Assembly (NCBI GenBank): GCA_016296655.1 | Contig: JAEDIW010000012.1 | Location: forward strand, 1-61,019 | From: Treponema sp. | GTDB lineage: Bacteria; Spirochaetota; Spirochaetia; Treponematales; Treponemataceae | Length of the DNA: 61,019 nt | Reading direction: 5' to 3' | Shown here: piece by piece, positions 41,407 to 51,052 of the stretch | Layout: the number at the start of each line of letters is the position of its first letter | How positions within the stretch are numbered: position 1 is the stretch's first letter | The notes under the pieces: generated by a model | The model's database searches: none | Told to the model about the DNA's origin: nothing | Seen by the model: the letters and a program-made list of their open reading frames with translations, nothing else | Made by a program: the position numbers and the translations under genes

Positions 41407-43698
41407 ATGGTAAAACTTTATGACAGTGGAGTTTATCTTTTAGACGGAAAAAAAATCCTTACAGAAAATGAGGCGGCATCAGAGCTTGCTGCAAAAAAAA
41501 TTACCCGGGAGCAGGCCAGACAGGGAACTATTACCTGGAAAATCCTGAAAAATCACAATCATTCTGACAACATGAAAAATCTGCGCCTGAAATTTGACGC
41601 AATGGCATCGCACGACATCACTTTTGTTGGAATCATTCAGACTGCAATGGCTTCTGGCATGAAAGAATTTCCGCTGCCATACGTCCTTACAAACTGCCAC
41701 AACTCTCTCTGTGCAGTAGGCGGTACAATCAATGAAGATGACCATGTTTTTGGGCTTTCAGCCTGTAAAAAATTCGGCGGAATTTTTGTTCCTCCGCATA
41801 TTGCCGTAATTCATCAGTACATGCGTGAAATGGCAGCTGGATGTGGAAAAATGATTCTTGCATCTGACAGTCACACAAGATACGGGGCTTTGGGAACAAT
41901 TGCCGTTGGAGAAGGTGGCGGTGAACTTGTAAAGCAGCTTTTGAAAGATACTTACGACATTGCATATCCTGAAGTTGTGGGCGTATATCTCGACGGAAAA
42001 CCAAATCCTGGAGTCGGACCGCAGGATATTGCGCTTGCCATAATCGGTGCAGTTTTTAAAAACGGCTATGTAAAAAATAAAGTCATGGAATTTACAGGAC
42101 CTGGAATTGCTTCCATGTCTACAGATTTCAGAAACGGCATTGATGTAATGACAACTGAAACAACCTGCTGGAGTTCAATCTGGAAAACAGACGAAGATAC
42201 GCGCTCTTTCCTTGCACAGCACGGTCGTGAAAATGAATACAGGGAGCTCAATCCTGAAAGCATAGCCTATTACGATGGAATGATTTACGTTGATCTTTCA
42301 ACTGTAAAGCCTATGATTGCCCTTCCTTTCCATCCAAGCAATACTTACGAAATCAAAGACTTTATTGCAAATGCAGGAGATATTCTGCGGACAATTGAAG
42401 TTGAAGCACAGGAAAAATTCGGTTCAAAAGTTCAGCTGAATCTTACCGACAAACTCAGGGACGGCAAGTTCTTTGTTGAACAGGGAATTATTGCAGGCTG
42501 CGCCGGCGGAAATTATACAAACGTCATGGAAGCTGCACGGATTTTAAAATCAAAAAACTGCGGAAACGGATATTTTTCACTTGCCGTCTATCCGTCATCA
42601 CAGCCGGTTTTCCTGGAACTGGTAAAAAACGGAGCCATTGCGGACTTGATGCAGGCAGGTGCAGCCGTAAAGACAGCCTACTGCGGTCCATGCTTTGGCG
42701 CCGGCGACACACCTTCAAATCAGGCATTCAGCATCAGGCACACAACAAGAAACTTTCCTAACCGTGAAGGTTCAAAACCGGGTAATGGACAGATTTCTAC
42801 AGTCGCCCTTATGGATGCACGTTCAATCGCAGCAACAGCAGCAAACGGAGGCATACTAACGTCTGCAGAAGATTTGGCTCTTGACGAATGGAAAGTTCCA
42901 GAGTATCACTTCAATCAGCAGGTTTACCAGAACCGCATTTTCCAGGGATTTGGTAAAGCAGATAAGGATGCACAGCTGATTTTCGGACCAAACATCAAGC
43001 CGTGGCCGGAACAGAAACCTCTTTCACAAAACATTTTGCTTAAAATCTGCTCAAAAATCATGGATCCGGTTACAACAACTGATGAACTCATCCCTTCTGG
43101 TGAAACTTCATCATATCGTTCAAATCCAATTGGGCTTGCAGAATTTACTCTTTCACGAAGAGATCCTCAGTATGTTGCAAGGGCAAAAGAAGTTTTTGAA
43201 CAGGAAAAGCAGCGTACACAGGAAGGTGAATCTTTTGCCAGTTCTGCAGAAGCGCAGCAACTTTTAAGCCAGATAAATTCAATTTCAGGCTGCGAAAAGC
43301 TGAATTTTGGCGATATAGAAATAGGTTCAGCAATCTATGCAGTAAAACCTGGCGACGGTTCTGCAAGGGAACAGGCTGCAAGCTGTCAGCGAGTTTTGGG
43401 TGGTCTTGCAAATATTGCAAAAGAATATGCCACAAAGCGCTACCGTTCAAATGTAATAAACTGGGGAATGATTCCTTTCCTGCTGGATAATGAACCAGAG
43501 TTTGACAATGGTACATACATTTTTGTTCCAAACATTCTGAACATCATAGAATCTGAAAAAATGGACAAAATCCCGGCCTACATTCTTGGCAAAGAAATCA
43601 GGCAAATTGACCTGCACATTGCGCCGCTCACTCCAGTTGAAAAAGAAACCGTAAAAGCCGGCTGTCTTATCAACTTCAACAAAAACAAGGCAAAATAG
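41407..43698 (+). CDS. Aconitase-family hydratase
   Basis: 763 residues from the ATG at 41407, chosen for AAAGGGG 7 nt upstream; 30 upstream open codons start too close to the promoter. The [4Fe-4S] ligands are visible: Cys in LTNCHNSLCAVGGT and the C-G-P-C pair in AYCGPCFGAGDTPSNQ. Substrate-binding SDSHTRYGALGT and the C-terminal swivel motifs GDGSAREQAASCQ and RYRSNVINWGMIPF are present. It belongs to the YbhJ-like branch, commonly named only hydratase, but its place divergent to icd makes citrate/isocitrate isomerisation the likely role. A strong terminator follows. Confidence 0.88.
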   Translation: MVKLYDSGVYLLDGKKILTENEAASELAAKKITREQARQGTITWKILKNHNHSDNMKNLRLKFDAMASHDITFVGIIQTAMASGMKEFPLPYVLTNCHNSLCAVGGTINEDDHVFGLSACKKFGGIFVPPHIAVIHQYMREMAAGCGKMILASDSHTRYGALGTIAVGEGGGELVKQLLKDTYDIAYPEVVGVYLDGKPNPGVGPQDIALAIIGAVFKNGYVKNKVMEFTGPGIASMSTDFRNGIDVMTTETTCWSSIWKTDEDTRSFLAQHGRENEYRELNPESIAYYDGMIYVDLSTVKPMIALPFHPSNTYEIKDFIANAGDILRTIEVEAQEKFGSKVQLNLTDKLRDGKFFVEQGIIAGCAGGNYTNVMEAARILKSKNCGNGYFSLAVYPSSQPVFLELVKNGAIADLMQAGAAVKTAYCGPCFGAGDTPSNQAFSIRHTTRNFPNREGSKPGNGQISTVALMDARSIAATAANGGILTSAEDLALDEWKVPEYHFNQQVYQNRIFQGFGKADKDAQLIFGPNIKPWPEQKPLSQNILLKICSKIMDPVTTTDELIPSGETSSYRSNPIGLAEFTLSRRDPQYVARAKEVFEQEKQRTQEGESFASSAEAQQLLSQINSISGCEKLNFGDIEIGSAIYAVKPGDGSAREQAASCQRVLGGLANIAKEYATKRYRSNVINWGMIPFLLDNEPEFDNGTYIFVPNILNIIESEKMDKIPAYILGKEIRQIDLHIAPLTPVEKETVKAGCLINFNKNKAK

Positions 43699-43712
43699 CA
43701 GAAAAAAACGAG

Positions 43713-43766
43713 GCCTCATACATTCAGCATTTTTTTTAGAAATATGGATGCATGAGGCTTTTTTTT
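43713..43766 (+). terminator. Intrinsic terminator of the aconitase-family gene
   Basis: GCCTCATACAT pairs with ATGCATGAGGC (one mismatch), followed by eight T. Confidence 0.8.
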
Positions 43767-43807
43767 CACGAAAATCTACTACCAAAAAATCTACAGGCTC
43801 TGAGAAT

Positions 43808-44989
43808 TCAGTCATTCATCCAGCTTTTTTTCTGGACTTTTACAGAACAAACACCATTTCTGCCCATAGAAATTTTTACAAGACCATTTTCCGCTGAATG
43901 AAAAAATTCTGCGCCGGCATCTGTATAATTTTTATAAACACTCATACTTCCTATAGCATCGTTTGAAGCATAAACAATTTCAGGCTTTACAGTTTTTATC
44001 CAGGAAAGAGAATTTGAAGTGTCATTTCCATGGTGATTCGCCTTCAGGACTTGGGATTGAAGTTCATCTTTGTAAAATCCAATCAATTTCCGTTCTGCTG
44101 AGCGGTATAAATCTCCGCAAAACAAGGCCGATGAATTGCCAAACAGCATTTTCAGGCACAAAGACTGATCATTTATAAACTGCGTACTGTTCTGCGGAAA
44201 ATCCTGCGGATATTTGAATTCTCCCTTAACTGGCCAGAGAACTTTAAACTGAACGTATTTTCCAAGCTCGATTACATCTCCTGCCCTAACATTTTTTACA
44301 GTTATTTTATGACTTTCCATTGTTCTAAGAAAATCTTCATAGTATCGGGTAGGATAATAAAGCCCCGTATAGTAACATTTTTTTACAGGCAGCGCAGCAC
44401 ATAGCGCAGGAATACCGCCTGCATGGTCAATATGCGGATGAGTTAAAACCAGACATTCAATCTCGTTTATTTTCAAATCTTTCAATAAAAGCAATATATG
44501 CCTGAAAGCCAGCGGATGTCCTGCATCAATTACAAGAACCTTTCCTTCTGGAGAAATTATTACGGTACATTCTCCAGATTTATCTGGGGTTTCAGGCGGA
44601 ACCGACAGTGCCGGGCAAAAAATCCTTACTTTTCCATAATCTGTGAATTTTTTTTTGACAAGATTACGGTAATTTCCAGTTCTGTCAATTCCAAAAGTTT
44701 CTGTTTCTATTGCTGCTGACTGCTCTGTAATGTCCGCACAAACTCGTACAGAATTTTCTGGAGTTTTTAAAGGCCTGCTGCATCCAGAAAATAAAATTTC
44801 AGCAGCATAAATCACTGTAAGTACAAGAAAACTAAAAAGTTTTGCAGTAAGTACAGTCTGTTTGTTTGAACAAGAGTGATTTTCCTGCATTCTAGAAGAA
44901 AATCGATATGGCGGCATCTTTTTCCAGCTGTTTTCGGCTTGTACAGTCAATTCTGCCAATCTTTTTTGAAAGAGTTTCATTGAAAACAT
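43808..44989 (-). CDS. ComEC-type metallo-beta-lactamase hydrolase, membrane or lipid anchored
   Basis: 393 residues as drawn. After about 50 polar residues comes a hydrophobic stretch ending in L-F-S-G-C, a plausible lipobox, so the real start may be an internal Met at 44917 (GGAAAAAG before it) or 44890, giving a lipoprotein. The catalytic part (about 140-390) has LVLTHPHIDHAGGIPAL with complete HxHxDH, then CGDLYRSAERKLIG and LKANHHGNDTS, as in the C-terminal domain of ComEC. The frame start lies 3 nt after the phosphodiesterase stop, so it is the last gene of the Ugp-like operon. Extracytoplasmic phosphoester or nucleic-acid hydrolysis is likely. Confidence 0.8.
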   Translation of the reverse strand: MFSMKLFQKRLAELTVQAENSWKKMPPYRFSSRMQENHSCSNKQTVLTAKLFSFLVLTVIYAAEILFSGCSRPLKTPENSVRVCADITEQSAAIETETFGIDRTGNYRNLVKKKFTDYGKVRIFCPALSVPPETPDKSGECTVIISPEGKVLVIDAGHPLAFRHILLLLKDLKINEIECLVLTHPHIDHAGGIPALCAALPVKKCYYTGLYYPTRYYEDFLRTMESHKITVKNVRAGDVIELGKYVQFKVLWPVKGEFKYPQDFPQNSTQFINDQSLCLKMLFGNSSALFCGDLYRSAERKLIGFYKDELQSQVLKANHHGNDTSNSLSWIKTVKPEIVYASNDAIGSMSVYKNYTDAGAEFFHSAENGLVKISMGRNGVCSVKVQKKSWMND

Positions 44990-44992
44990 ATT

Positions 44993-45712
44993 CTATAGCC
45001 GGCAAAACTCTGGAAAATCAGAAATGATTCCATCAACGTTCAGTCTGGAAATTTTTTCAAGACCAGCCATATCGTCTACAGTCCAGACATTTATTTTTAT
45101 GCCGTTTTTCCTGCAGAGCTCAACATCCTCTGCTGTAAGTGATTTATAACACGGATGAAAATACTCAAAACCAAACTGTCTGCAGTAGATACCTGCATTT
45201 CCAAATCCCCGCTCAGGAACAAGAATGCCACAGGGAATTTCAGGAGCAATTTTTTTTGCCTGAATCAGTGACAGATGGTTGAAAGAAGAAAACATTACCC
45301 TTTCTTCAAGCCCATATTTTTTTACAATCTCTACCGTTTTCTGCACTATACCGTCATAATAAAAAACACCTGTTTTCAATTCAATGTTTGTTTCAAGATT
45401 TGTTTTGCAAACCCATGAGCAGTATTCTTCAAAACTGGGAATTTTTTCAACCTTTACAGGGCAGTCAGAAAATTCCTTTTTTATTTCTGCAGCGTTGAAT
45501 TTCTGTAGTTCGCTAAGTGTGTAATCGCGTACAAATCCCGTACCGTCTGTAACCCTGTCAATCGTTTCGTCATGAATTACAACTACCTGAGCATCTTTTG
45601 AAAGCTGTACATCAAGCTCAATAGCGTCTGCCTTGCCTTCAGCATTTATAAATGCGGACATTGTATTTTCAGGATATACTCCGCTGAATCCTCTGTGAGC
45701 CATCACTTTCAT
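44993..45712 (-). CDS. ugpQ: Glycerophosphodiester phosphodiesterase
   Basis: Cleaves glycerophosphodiesters to glycerol-3-phosphate and an alcohol. The 239-residue TIM barrel has VMAHRGFSGVYPENTMSAF (catalytic His near 6 and Glu-Asn), AIELDVQLSKDAQVVVIHDETIDRVTDGTG with the metal Glu/Asp and second His, and NVWTVDD near the C terminus. There is no signal peptide, so it acts in the cytoplasm on imported diesters, matching the Ugp-like transporter 26 nt upstream. Confidence 0.94.
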   Translation of the reverse strand: MKVMAHRGFSGVYPENTMSAFINAEGKADAIELDVQLSKDAQVVVIHDETIDRVTDGTGFVRDYTLSELQKFNAAEIKKEFSDCPVKVEKIPSFEEYCSWVCKTNLETNIELKTGVFYYDGIVQKTVEIVKKYGLEERVMFSSFNHLSLIQAKKIAPEIPCGILVPERGFGNAGIYCRQFGFEYFHPCYKSLTAEDVELCRKNGIKINVWTVDDMAGLEKISRLNVDGIISDFPEFCRL

Positions 45713-45738
45713 AAGCTTCCCCCTATATTCTGATTTTT

Positions 45739-46644
45739 CTATTTCATTGCAGCTTTTGAATAGCCTGTAAGCATGTATTTCTGGAAAATGAAAAATAAAA
45801 TTACGACCGGAACGATTGCCAGTACAGCACCTGCCATTATTTCATGGTTGTTCATAGTTCCCTGCCCCGCAAATGTATCTTTCAGTTGTGCAAGACCTAT
45901 CGTAAGAACTCTGCGGACTTCATTCTTTGCAGCAATTTTCGGCCAGAAATAACTGTTCCAGCCGGATGTAAAGGTTACAAGCGTTACAGTAAAAAGCGTA
46001 GCCTTGTTCATAGGAGCAAGAACCTGCATTATTATTCCGAGCCGACCAAGTCCGTCAATTTTTGCAGCATCAATATAGCTGTCATCTACAGAAAGAAAAG
46101 ACTGCCTGAGCATAAAAATATAATACGGAGAAACCGCCATTGGCAGAATCAAACCAGTAAAAGAATCTGTAAAATGCAGTCGCGCACATATCATGTAAAT
46201 CGGAATAAATGTTACCTGAATTGGTATCATCAAAGCCCCTAAAACAAACATAAAGGCAAGATTTTTTCCGCGGAATTTTCCCTTAGAAAACCCATAAGCA
46301 GCCAGGATTCCCGTAACAATTTCCAAAACGAGAATTCCAAATGTCATGACAATTGTATTAAAATAATAGCGTCCAAAATTCACTTTCTTAAATACAGTTG
46401 CATAATTTTCAAAATGAAATTCCTTTGGCCAGAATGTCGGCATAAGGCGCAGAACCTCATCCTGACTTTTTACAGACGTAATCAGCATCCAGTACATCGG
46501 AAAAAAAGCAATTACAGTTACTGCAATTCCCACAGTCAGCCGGATTGCAGAATAAAGATATTTTTTACGGAGAGCAAGAGTGTTTAATTCCGTTTTGATT
46601 TTTTCATTTTTAGTTCCAAAAGTTTTGTTCATAAAACCTGCCAT
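45739..46644 (-). CDS. ugpE: ABC transporter permease, UgpE/MalG type
   Basis: 301 residues, six predicted membrane helices, and the EAA loop YIDAAKIDGLGRLGIIMQVLAP near 190-211, typical of CUT1 sugar and glycerol-3-phosphate importers. It is one half of the pore with the UgpA-like protein encoded just upstream. The symbol is by context with the phosphodiesterase; a sugar substrate is the alternative. Confidence 0.88.
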   Translation of the reverse strand: MAGFMNKTFGTKNEKIKTELNTLALRKKYLYSAIRLTVGIAVTVIAFFPMYWMLITSVKSQDEVLRLMPTFWPKEFHFENYATVFKKVNFGRYYFNTIVMTFGILVLEIVTGILAAYGFSKGKFRGKNLAFMFVLGALMIPIQVTFIPIYMICARLHFTDSFTGLILPMAVSPYYIFMLRQSFLSVDDSYIDAAKIDGLGRLGIIMQVLAPMNKATLFTVTLVTFTSGWNSYFWPKIAAKNEVRRVLTIGLAQLKDTFAGQGTMNNHEIMAGAVLAIVPVVILFFIFQKYMLTGYSKAAMK

Positions 46645-46714
46645 TTTCTTTATTTAAAGGCAAAACTCAAGCTGTCAGAGATACACTTACAAATCATCAC
46701 TCACAGCCAGATAC

Positions 46715-47722
46715 CTAGGAATCATAGTGAACGTTTCTGTCAGAAATTTTCATAGTAAGCGTCGTTACAATCAAAAGCATGACAAAAAACATAAGGGCAA
46801 CTGCAGCTGCTCTGTCCATTCGAAAATCTTCCATAGCATATTTATAAATCTGAAAAACAAGGACTTCTGTAGAGCGGTAAGGCCCGCCTCCAGTCAAAAT
46901 ATCAACAGACTGAAAAACTTTCATAGAAGCAAGAAAAGTTGTTATAAACATGAACAGTGTCGTAGGCGAAAGCATAGGCAATGTAATATGGAAAAATTTC
47001 TGTATGGCAGAAGCACCATCAATGTCAGCCGCTTCATAATAATCTCTGGAAATTCCCTGCAAGGCAGAAACATAAACAATCATTCCATAGCCAACTGCAC
47101 GCCAGCCTGTAAGCATGAGGACAGAAAAAAGAGCAATTTTTCTGTTTCCAAGCCAGTCAACAGGGGAAACTCCTAAAAGTCCCAGAAAATAATTGAAAAC
47201 CCCATGTTCCTTGTCTAACATCCATAAAAAGATTACTGCTGCAGAAGACATGGCAACATACTTCGGCATAAATACAATTGCCCGCATTGCAGAAAAAGCA
47301 GCAGATTTTTTTGAAAAGGATTTTTTCTTTTTTTCCGCTTTTTTGTCAGAATACTGAGTTTTTCCAGAAAAATTTTTCACAGTTCCAGGTTCTACTCCAA
47401 TGTTAAAAATCAGTGCAAGCAAAAGACCACCGCCAACAGTAATGGCAAGTTCGCCCAAAGAATACAGAAATGTAACTTTCAATGAATTCAAAAGGTACTT
47501 TGTTCCAGAACCTTTAAAAAGCCATAACCAGTTTTTAAAACCTACATACTGATAGTCATCATTTATAAGATTCCAGTTTGTAAAACTGATTTGAATCAGT
47601 TGAAGTACGGGAAAATAAGTAAAAGCCAGCAGAAAAAGCATAGCTGGAACAATACATGAAAAATCCTTAAATTCTGAAATTTTCTGTGATGAAAAAAAAC
47701 TCTTTTTTGCAGTTTCTGACAT
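46715..47722 (-). CDS. ugpA: ABC transporter permease, UgpA/MalF type, with Lys-rich insert
   Basis: 335 residues with six membrane helices and EAA loop YYEAADIDGASAIQKFFHITLP near 230-251. Residues about 111-142, between helices 2 and 3, form a hydrophilic insert with a K-K-A-E-K-K-K-K core that ordinary members lack; it would lie on the cytoplasmic side near the ATPase. No ATPase gene accompanies the operon. The symbol is by context. Confidence 0.88.
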   Translation of the reverse strand: MSETAKKSFFSSQKISEFKDFSCIVPAMLFLLAFTYFPVLQLIQISFTNWNLINDDYQYVGFKNWLWLFKGSGTKYLLNSLKVTFLYSLGELAITVGGGLLLALIFNIGVEPGTVKNFSGKTQYSDKKAEKKKKSFSKKSAAFSAMRAIVFMPKYVAMSSAAVIFLWMLDKEHGVFNYFLGLLGVSPVDWLGNRKIALFSVLMLTGWRAVGYGMIVYVSALQGISRDYYEAADIDGASAIQKFFHITLPMLSPTTLFMFITTFLASMKVFQSVDILTGGGPYRSTEVLVFQIYKYAMEDFRMDRAAAVALMFFVMLLIVTTLTMKISDRNVHYDS

Positions 47723-47803
47723 TTTCAGCCCTTTTATACCTTACAAATTTTTTCATGCAGAAAAATTCTTCCTTAAAAAAAAATTCTCCGCATGCAAGAA
47801 GAT

Positions 47804-47862
47804 TTAAGGGTTTGTTTTAAACCCTTAATGCCGCTAATTGTCCGTAAGTCAATGACTTACGG
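47804..47862. repeat. Two hairpins between ugpB and ugpA
   Basis: TTAAGGGTTT/AAACCCTTAA (10 bp, 5-nt loop) and CCGTAAGTC/GACTTACGG (9 bp, 3-nt loop, with flanking AATT pairs). There is no U-run; they probably protect the binding-protein message or reduce downstream reading. Confidence 0.6.
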
Positions 47863-47913
47863 CAATTTTAGGGGAAGTGCAGAATAATCTCTTTAAGTGT
47901 TAATCAGCCTTCC

Positions 47914-49212
47914 CTAGTCTTCCAAAACTTCATTAATTTCAGAAGCCATAACGGTTACACTTTTATCAATGTCAGTTTTTTCAATAAACATTTCTGCAAG
48001 GCTATTCATCCAGATTTTAGCCAGCTGACTCCATTTTTTGTTTTGAATTCTAGGCTCAATCAAATCAAGATTGTCAAAAATACATTTGAAAGCAGGCTTC
48101 TGTTTCAAAAATTCAATTCCCTCTTCAGTTTCAAGAACTGATTTTCTTGTAGGAATATAGCCAGTTTCTCTAGCCCACTTCATGTTTATATCCTTGCTGC
48201 ACAGATACTGCAGGAACTGCCAGGAAGCATTTTTTACAGCCTGAGAATTTTTTGAAGGTATCAGCAAAACACATCCACCAATTTCCTGTTTCTTTGTATC
48301 TGCTGCAGGAAACCATGACATTCCAACTTCAAAATTACATTTTTTTACATACGTGTTGTACAGGGAACTTGTATGCAGAACTGAAAAAGCCTTATTTTCA
48401 ATAAATTTCTGTCTCATAGACGATGATGCGTCCTTGCCTACGGCAAAATAAGCAGTTCCATTCTGAATCCATCTGTTCATGGTTTTAATTGTTTCTACAG
48501 AAGCAGTTCCATCTAAATCCGTTTTATTTGAATCAGTTATGATTTTTACACCGTTATTCAAAAAGAATGTTTCAAAATACCACTGATCCCAGCCAGGAAT
48601 AATTGTTCCCCAAACTTCTGTACCATCCGGGCCAATCTTGGAAACTTTTTTCAAAAAATCTTCCATATCGCTGAATTTTTCAGGAACAAACACACCAAGT
48701 TTGTCTGCCATAGTTTTGTTATAGTACATAACCTGTGTGGAAATCAAAAACGGCAGGGAAATTTGTTTATTTTTATAAGAAGTTGCAGCAATCAGACCTG
48801 AGCCAAAATCGTCAATATCAAATTTAGTTGCTTTGATATAAGGAGTCAAATCCTCTGCCAGTCCTCCAGCTCCATATTCTGCAACATACGGAGTATTGGC
48901 AACACAAACTCCCGGCAACCCGGTACCAGCAGCATGGGCAGCAACCAAAGCCTCATTTACAGCACTATAATTTCCAATATACTCAGCAGTAACCTTTACA
49001 AGATTCTGAGAATTATTAAATCCATCAACAACATCTGCAACAGTCTGGTCATATTGTTTTTCAAGAGCATGCCACCACACAATTGAAACAGGTTCTTTCA
49101 CTTCATAAGATTTTTTTTCTTTTGAAACATCAGCTGTCTTTGACTTTCCTGAGCATCCACTGAAACATGCACAAGCAAACAGCAGCACACCGACAACAAC
49201 ATTACACTTCAT
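47914..49212 (-). CDS. ugpB: Lipoprotein solute-binding protein, UgpB type
   Basis: 432 residues from the ATG at 49212, chosen for GGAGG 4 nt upstream. The signal peptide ends in a lipobox (C-F-S-G-C), so the protein is a lipoprotein of the outer leaflet of the inner membrane. The CUT1 family 1 fold is shown by VSIVWWHALEKQYDQTV at the N terminus and the aromatic PGWDQWYFETFFLNNG region. It captures glycerol-3-phosphate, glycerophosphodiesters or a sugar; the downstream phosphodiesterase favours the diesters. First gene of the five-gene operon. Confidence 0.9.
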   Translation of the reverse strand: MKCNVVVGVLLFACACFSGCSGKSKTADVSKEKKSYEVKEPVSIVWWHALEKQYDQTVADVVDGFNNSQNLVKVTAEYIGNYSAVNEALVAAHAAGTGLPGVCVANTPYVAEYGAGGLAEDLTPYIKATKFDIDDFGSGLIAATSYKNKQISLPFLISTQVMYYNKTMADKLGVFVPEKFSDMEDFLKKVSKIGPDGTEVWGTIIPGWDQWYFETFFLNNGVKIITDSNKTDLDGTASVETIKTMNRWIQNGTAYFAVGKDASSSMRQKFIENKAFSVLHTSSLYNTYVKKCNFEVGMSWFPAADTKKQEIGGCVLLIPSKNSQAVKNASWQFLQYLCSKDINMKWARETGYIPTRKSVLETEEGIEFLKQKPAFKCIFDNLDLIEPRIQNKKWSQLAKIWMNSLAEMFIEKTDIDKSVTVMASEINEVLED

Positions 49213-49431
49213 AAAACCTCCACAGCTTTTGAGTTTTTCATATAATGTCATTAAACCCCAGCTCTGTTAAAAATCTGTCAAACGAATGTAAAAAAAAAGT
49301 AAAACAAACACCTTTTATGAAAATTTTCTGCAGAATCAGAACTGAACGTGTGTGCCAGAAGTATGTATGCGCAGCTGTAACGGGGAAGGTAAATAGAAGA
49401 TTTAAAGCCGATGCACAAGCAAATTCAGGAC

Positions 49432-49488
49432 AAAAAAAAAGCACTCTGTAAACTTGAACTTTTTGTCCAGCTTTACAAAGTGCTTTTT
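49432..49488 (-). terminator. Intrinsic terminator of the carboxyltransferase gene
   Basis: On the minus strand AGCACTTTGTAAA pairs with TTTACAGAGTGCT (13 bp with one U-G), followed by nine T. The remaining gap 49213-49431 shows no gene; a cobalamin-like stretch was considered and rejected. Confidence 0.85.
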
Positions 49489-49534
49489 GCAAAATTCTAA
49501 AAAACTTTAACTTTCAGGGAAGTTTTAAAGATTT

Positions 49535-51034
49535 TTAGAGAGGAATATTTCCATGCTTTTTAAGAGGTTTGTCCATTGAAAGCTTTTCAGCAAGGAAGTC
49601 AAAGCTTGAAGCAACACGAGAACGGGTTTCTTCAGGACTGATTACTTCAGAAATATAACCACGCTGAGCAGCAATTGTAGGAGTCATGATAGTATCTTTA
49701 TATTCCTGACTTTTTTCAGCAACAAACTGAGCCTTTGCAGGATCTTTCATTTCTTTTGCATACAAAATGCCAAGCGCACCTTCAGCACCCATTACGGCAA
49801 TTTCTGAAGCAGGCCATGCATAAACATAATCAGCTCCCAAATGCTTTGAACACATTGCAATGTAAGCACCACCGTAAGCCTTGCGCAGAATTACAGTAAC
49901 CTTTGGAACAGAGGCTTCGCTGTATGCATAGATGATTTTTGCACCATGCCGGATAATACCTTTCTGTTCTTCTTCAGGTCCAGGAATAAAACCTGGAACA
50001 TCAACAAATGTAAGCAGAGGAACATTAAATGAATCACAGTAACGTACAAAACGTGCAATTTTGTCGCTGGCGTCGCAATTAAGGACACCGCCAAGACCTG
50101 CAGGATTGTTTGCAACAATACCTACAGAACGGCCTTCAATTTTTCCAAATCCTACAACAGCATTCTGCGAAAATTCTTCCATTACTTCAAAGAAAGAATC
50201 TTCATCAACAACACAACCGATTATTTCGCGCACGTCATAACCTTTTTTTGTATTTTCCGGCAGAATTTCTGTAATCTTTTTCTGCATTTTCTTTTCATTG
50301 AATTTGAATTTTGCGTCAACCTTCAGACTGTCTCCATAATAATGGGGAATATAATCCAAAAGCTTGCGAACCTTTTCGTAGCAGTCATTTTCATTTTCAC
50401 AGCGGAAATGAGCAACACCAGATTTTTTCGAATGAATTGAAGCACCGCCCAAATCTTCAGCTGTAATATCCATGAACATTACAGACTTTACAACTTTTGG
50501 TCCTGTAATAAAAAGCTGACTGATTTTGTCAACAGCAAAAATAAAGTCCGTAATTCCAGGCGAATAAACTGCTCCTCCAGCACACGGACCGGCAATAATA
50601 GAAATCTGAGGAACAGAACCTGAAGCACGTACATTCTGATAGAACAGGTCGCCGTAACCGCACAAAGCATCGACACCTTCCTGAATGCGCGCACCACCAG
50701 AATCGTTTACACCGATTACAGGGCAACGAGCTTTTACAGCCATGTCAATAAGCTCTGCAATTTTCTGGCCATGTTTCAAGCCAAGTGAACCACCCTGAAC
50801 AGTAAAATCCTGTGCATATACGGCAACTTTTCTGCCATTAATTTTTCCAAAACCAGTAATAACACCATCGTAAGGAATTTCCTTTGACTCCATTCCAAAG
50901 CTTGTACAATGGTGGCGTACTCCTGAATAGATTTCCTTAAAGGAATCCTTGTCACACAATGCGTTTATACGCTCAATAGCATGCAGCTTGCCTTTTTCGT
51001 GCTGCTTTTCCAAGTTATAAACAATGTCTGCCAT
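49535..51034 (-). CDS. Acyl-CoA carboxylase / decarboxylase carboxyltransferase subunit
   Basis: 499 residues from the ATG at 51034, chosen for GAGG 6 nt upstream and for a promoter that excludes earlier starts. Two crotonase-like halves: the N-terminal one has VNDSGGARIQEGVDAL and AGPCAGGAVYSPGITDFIF, the C-terminal one FVDVPGFIPGPEEEQKGIIRHGAKIIYAYSEA and YGGAYIAMCSKHLGADYVYAWP. It is the beta subunit of propionyl-CoA carboxylase or alpha subunit of methylmalonyl-CoA decarboxylase type, moving CO2 between biotin and an acyl-CoA. No biotin carrier or biotin carboxylase gene is adjacent, so direction cannot be decided. The transcript starts with a long hairpin. Confidence 0.92.
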   Translation of the reverse strand: MADIVYNLEKQHEKGKLHAIERINALCDKDSFKEIYSGVRHHCTSFGMESKEIPYDGVITGFGKINGRKVAVYAQDFTVQGGSLGLKHGQKIAELIDMAVKARCPVIGVNDSGGARIQEGVDALCGYGDLFYQNVRASGSVPQISIIAGPCAGGAVYSPGITDFIFAVDKISQLFITGPKVVKSVMFMDITAEDLGGASIHSKKSGVAHFRCENENDCYEKVRKLLDYIPHYYGDSLKVDAKFKFNEKKMQKKITEILPENTKKGYDVREIIGCVVDEDSFFEVMEEFSQNAVVGFGKIEGRSVGIVANNPAGLGGVLNCDASDKIARFVRYCDSFNVPLLTFVDVPGFIPGPEEEQKGIIRHGAKIIYAYSEASVPKVTVILRKAYGGAYIAMCSKHLGADYVYAWPASEIAVMGAEGALGILYAKEMKDPAKAQFVAEKSQEYKDTIMTPTIAAQRGYISEVISPEETRSRVASSFDFLAEKLSMDKPLKKHGNIPL

Positions 51035-51052
51035 ATTCAACCTCATCATGTA

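Noticed and set aside
49340..49410. Cobalamin-riboswitch-like stretch (CAGCTGTAACGGGGAAGG)
   Set aside because: Only one short block resembles the B12 box region; other conserved boxes are missing and no cobalamin gene follows in that direction.
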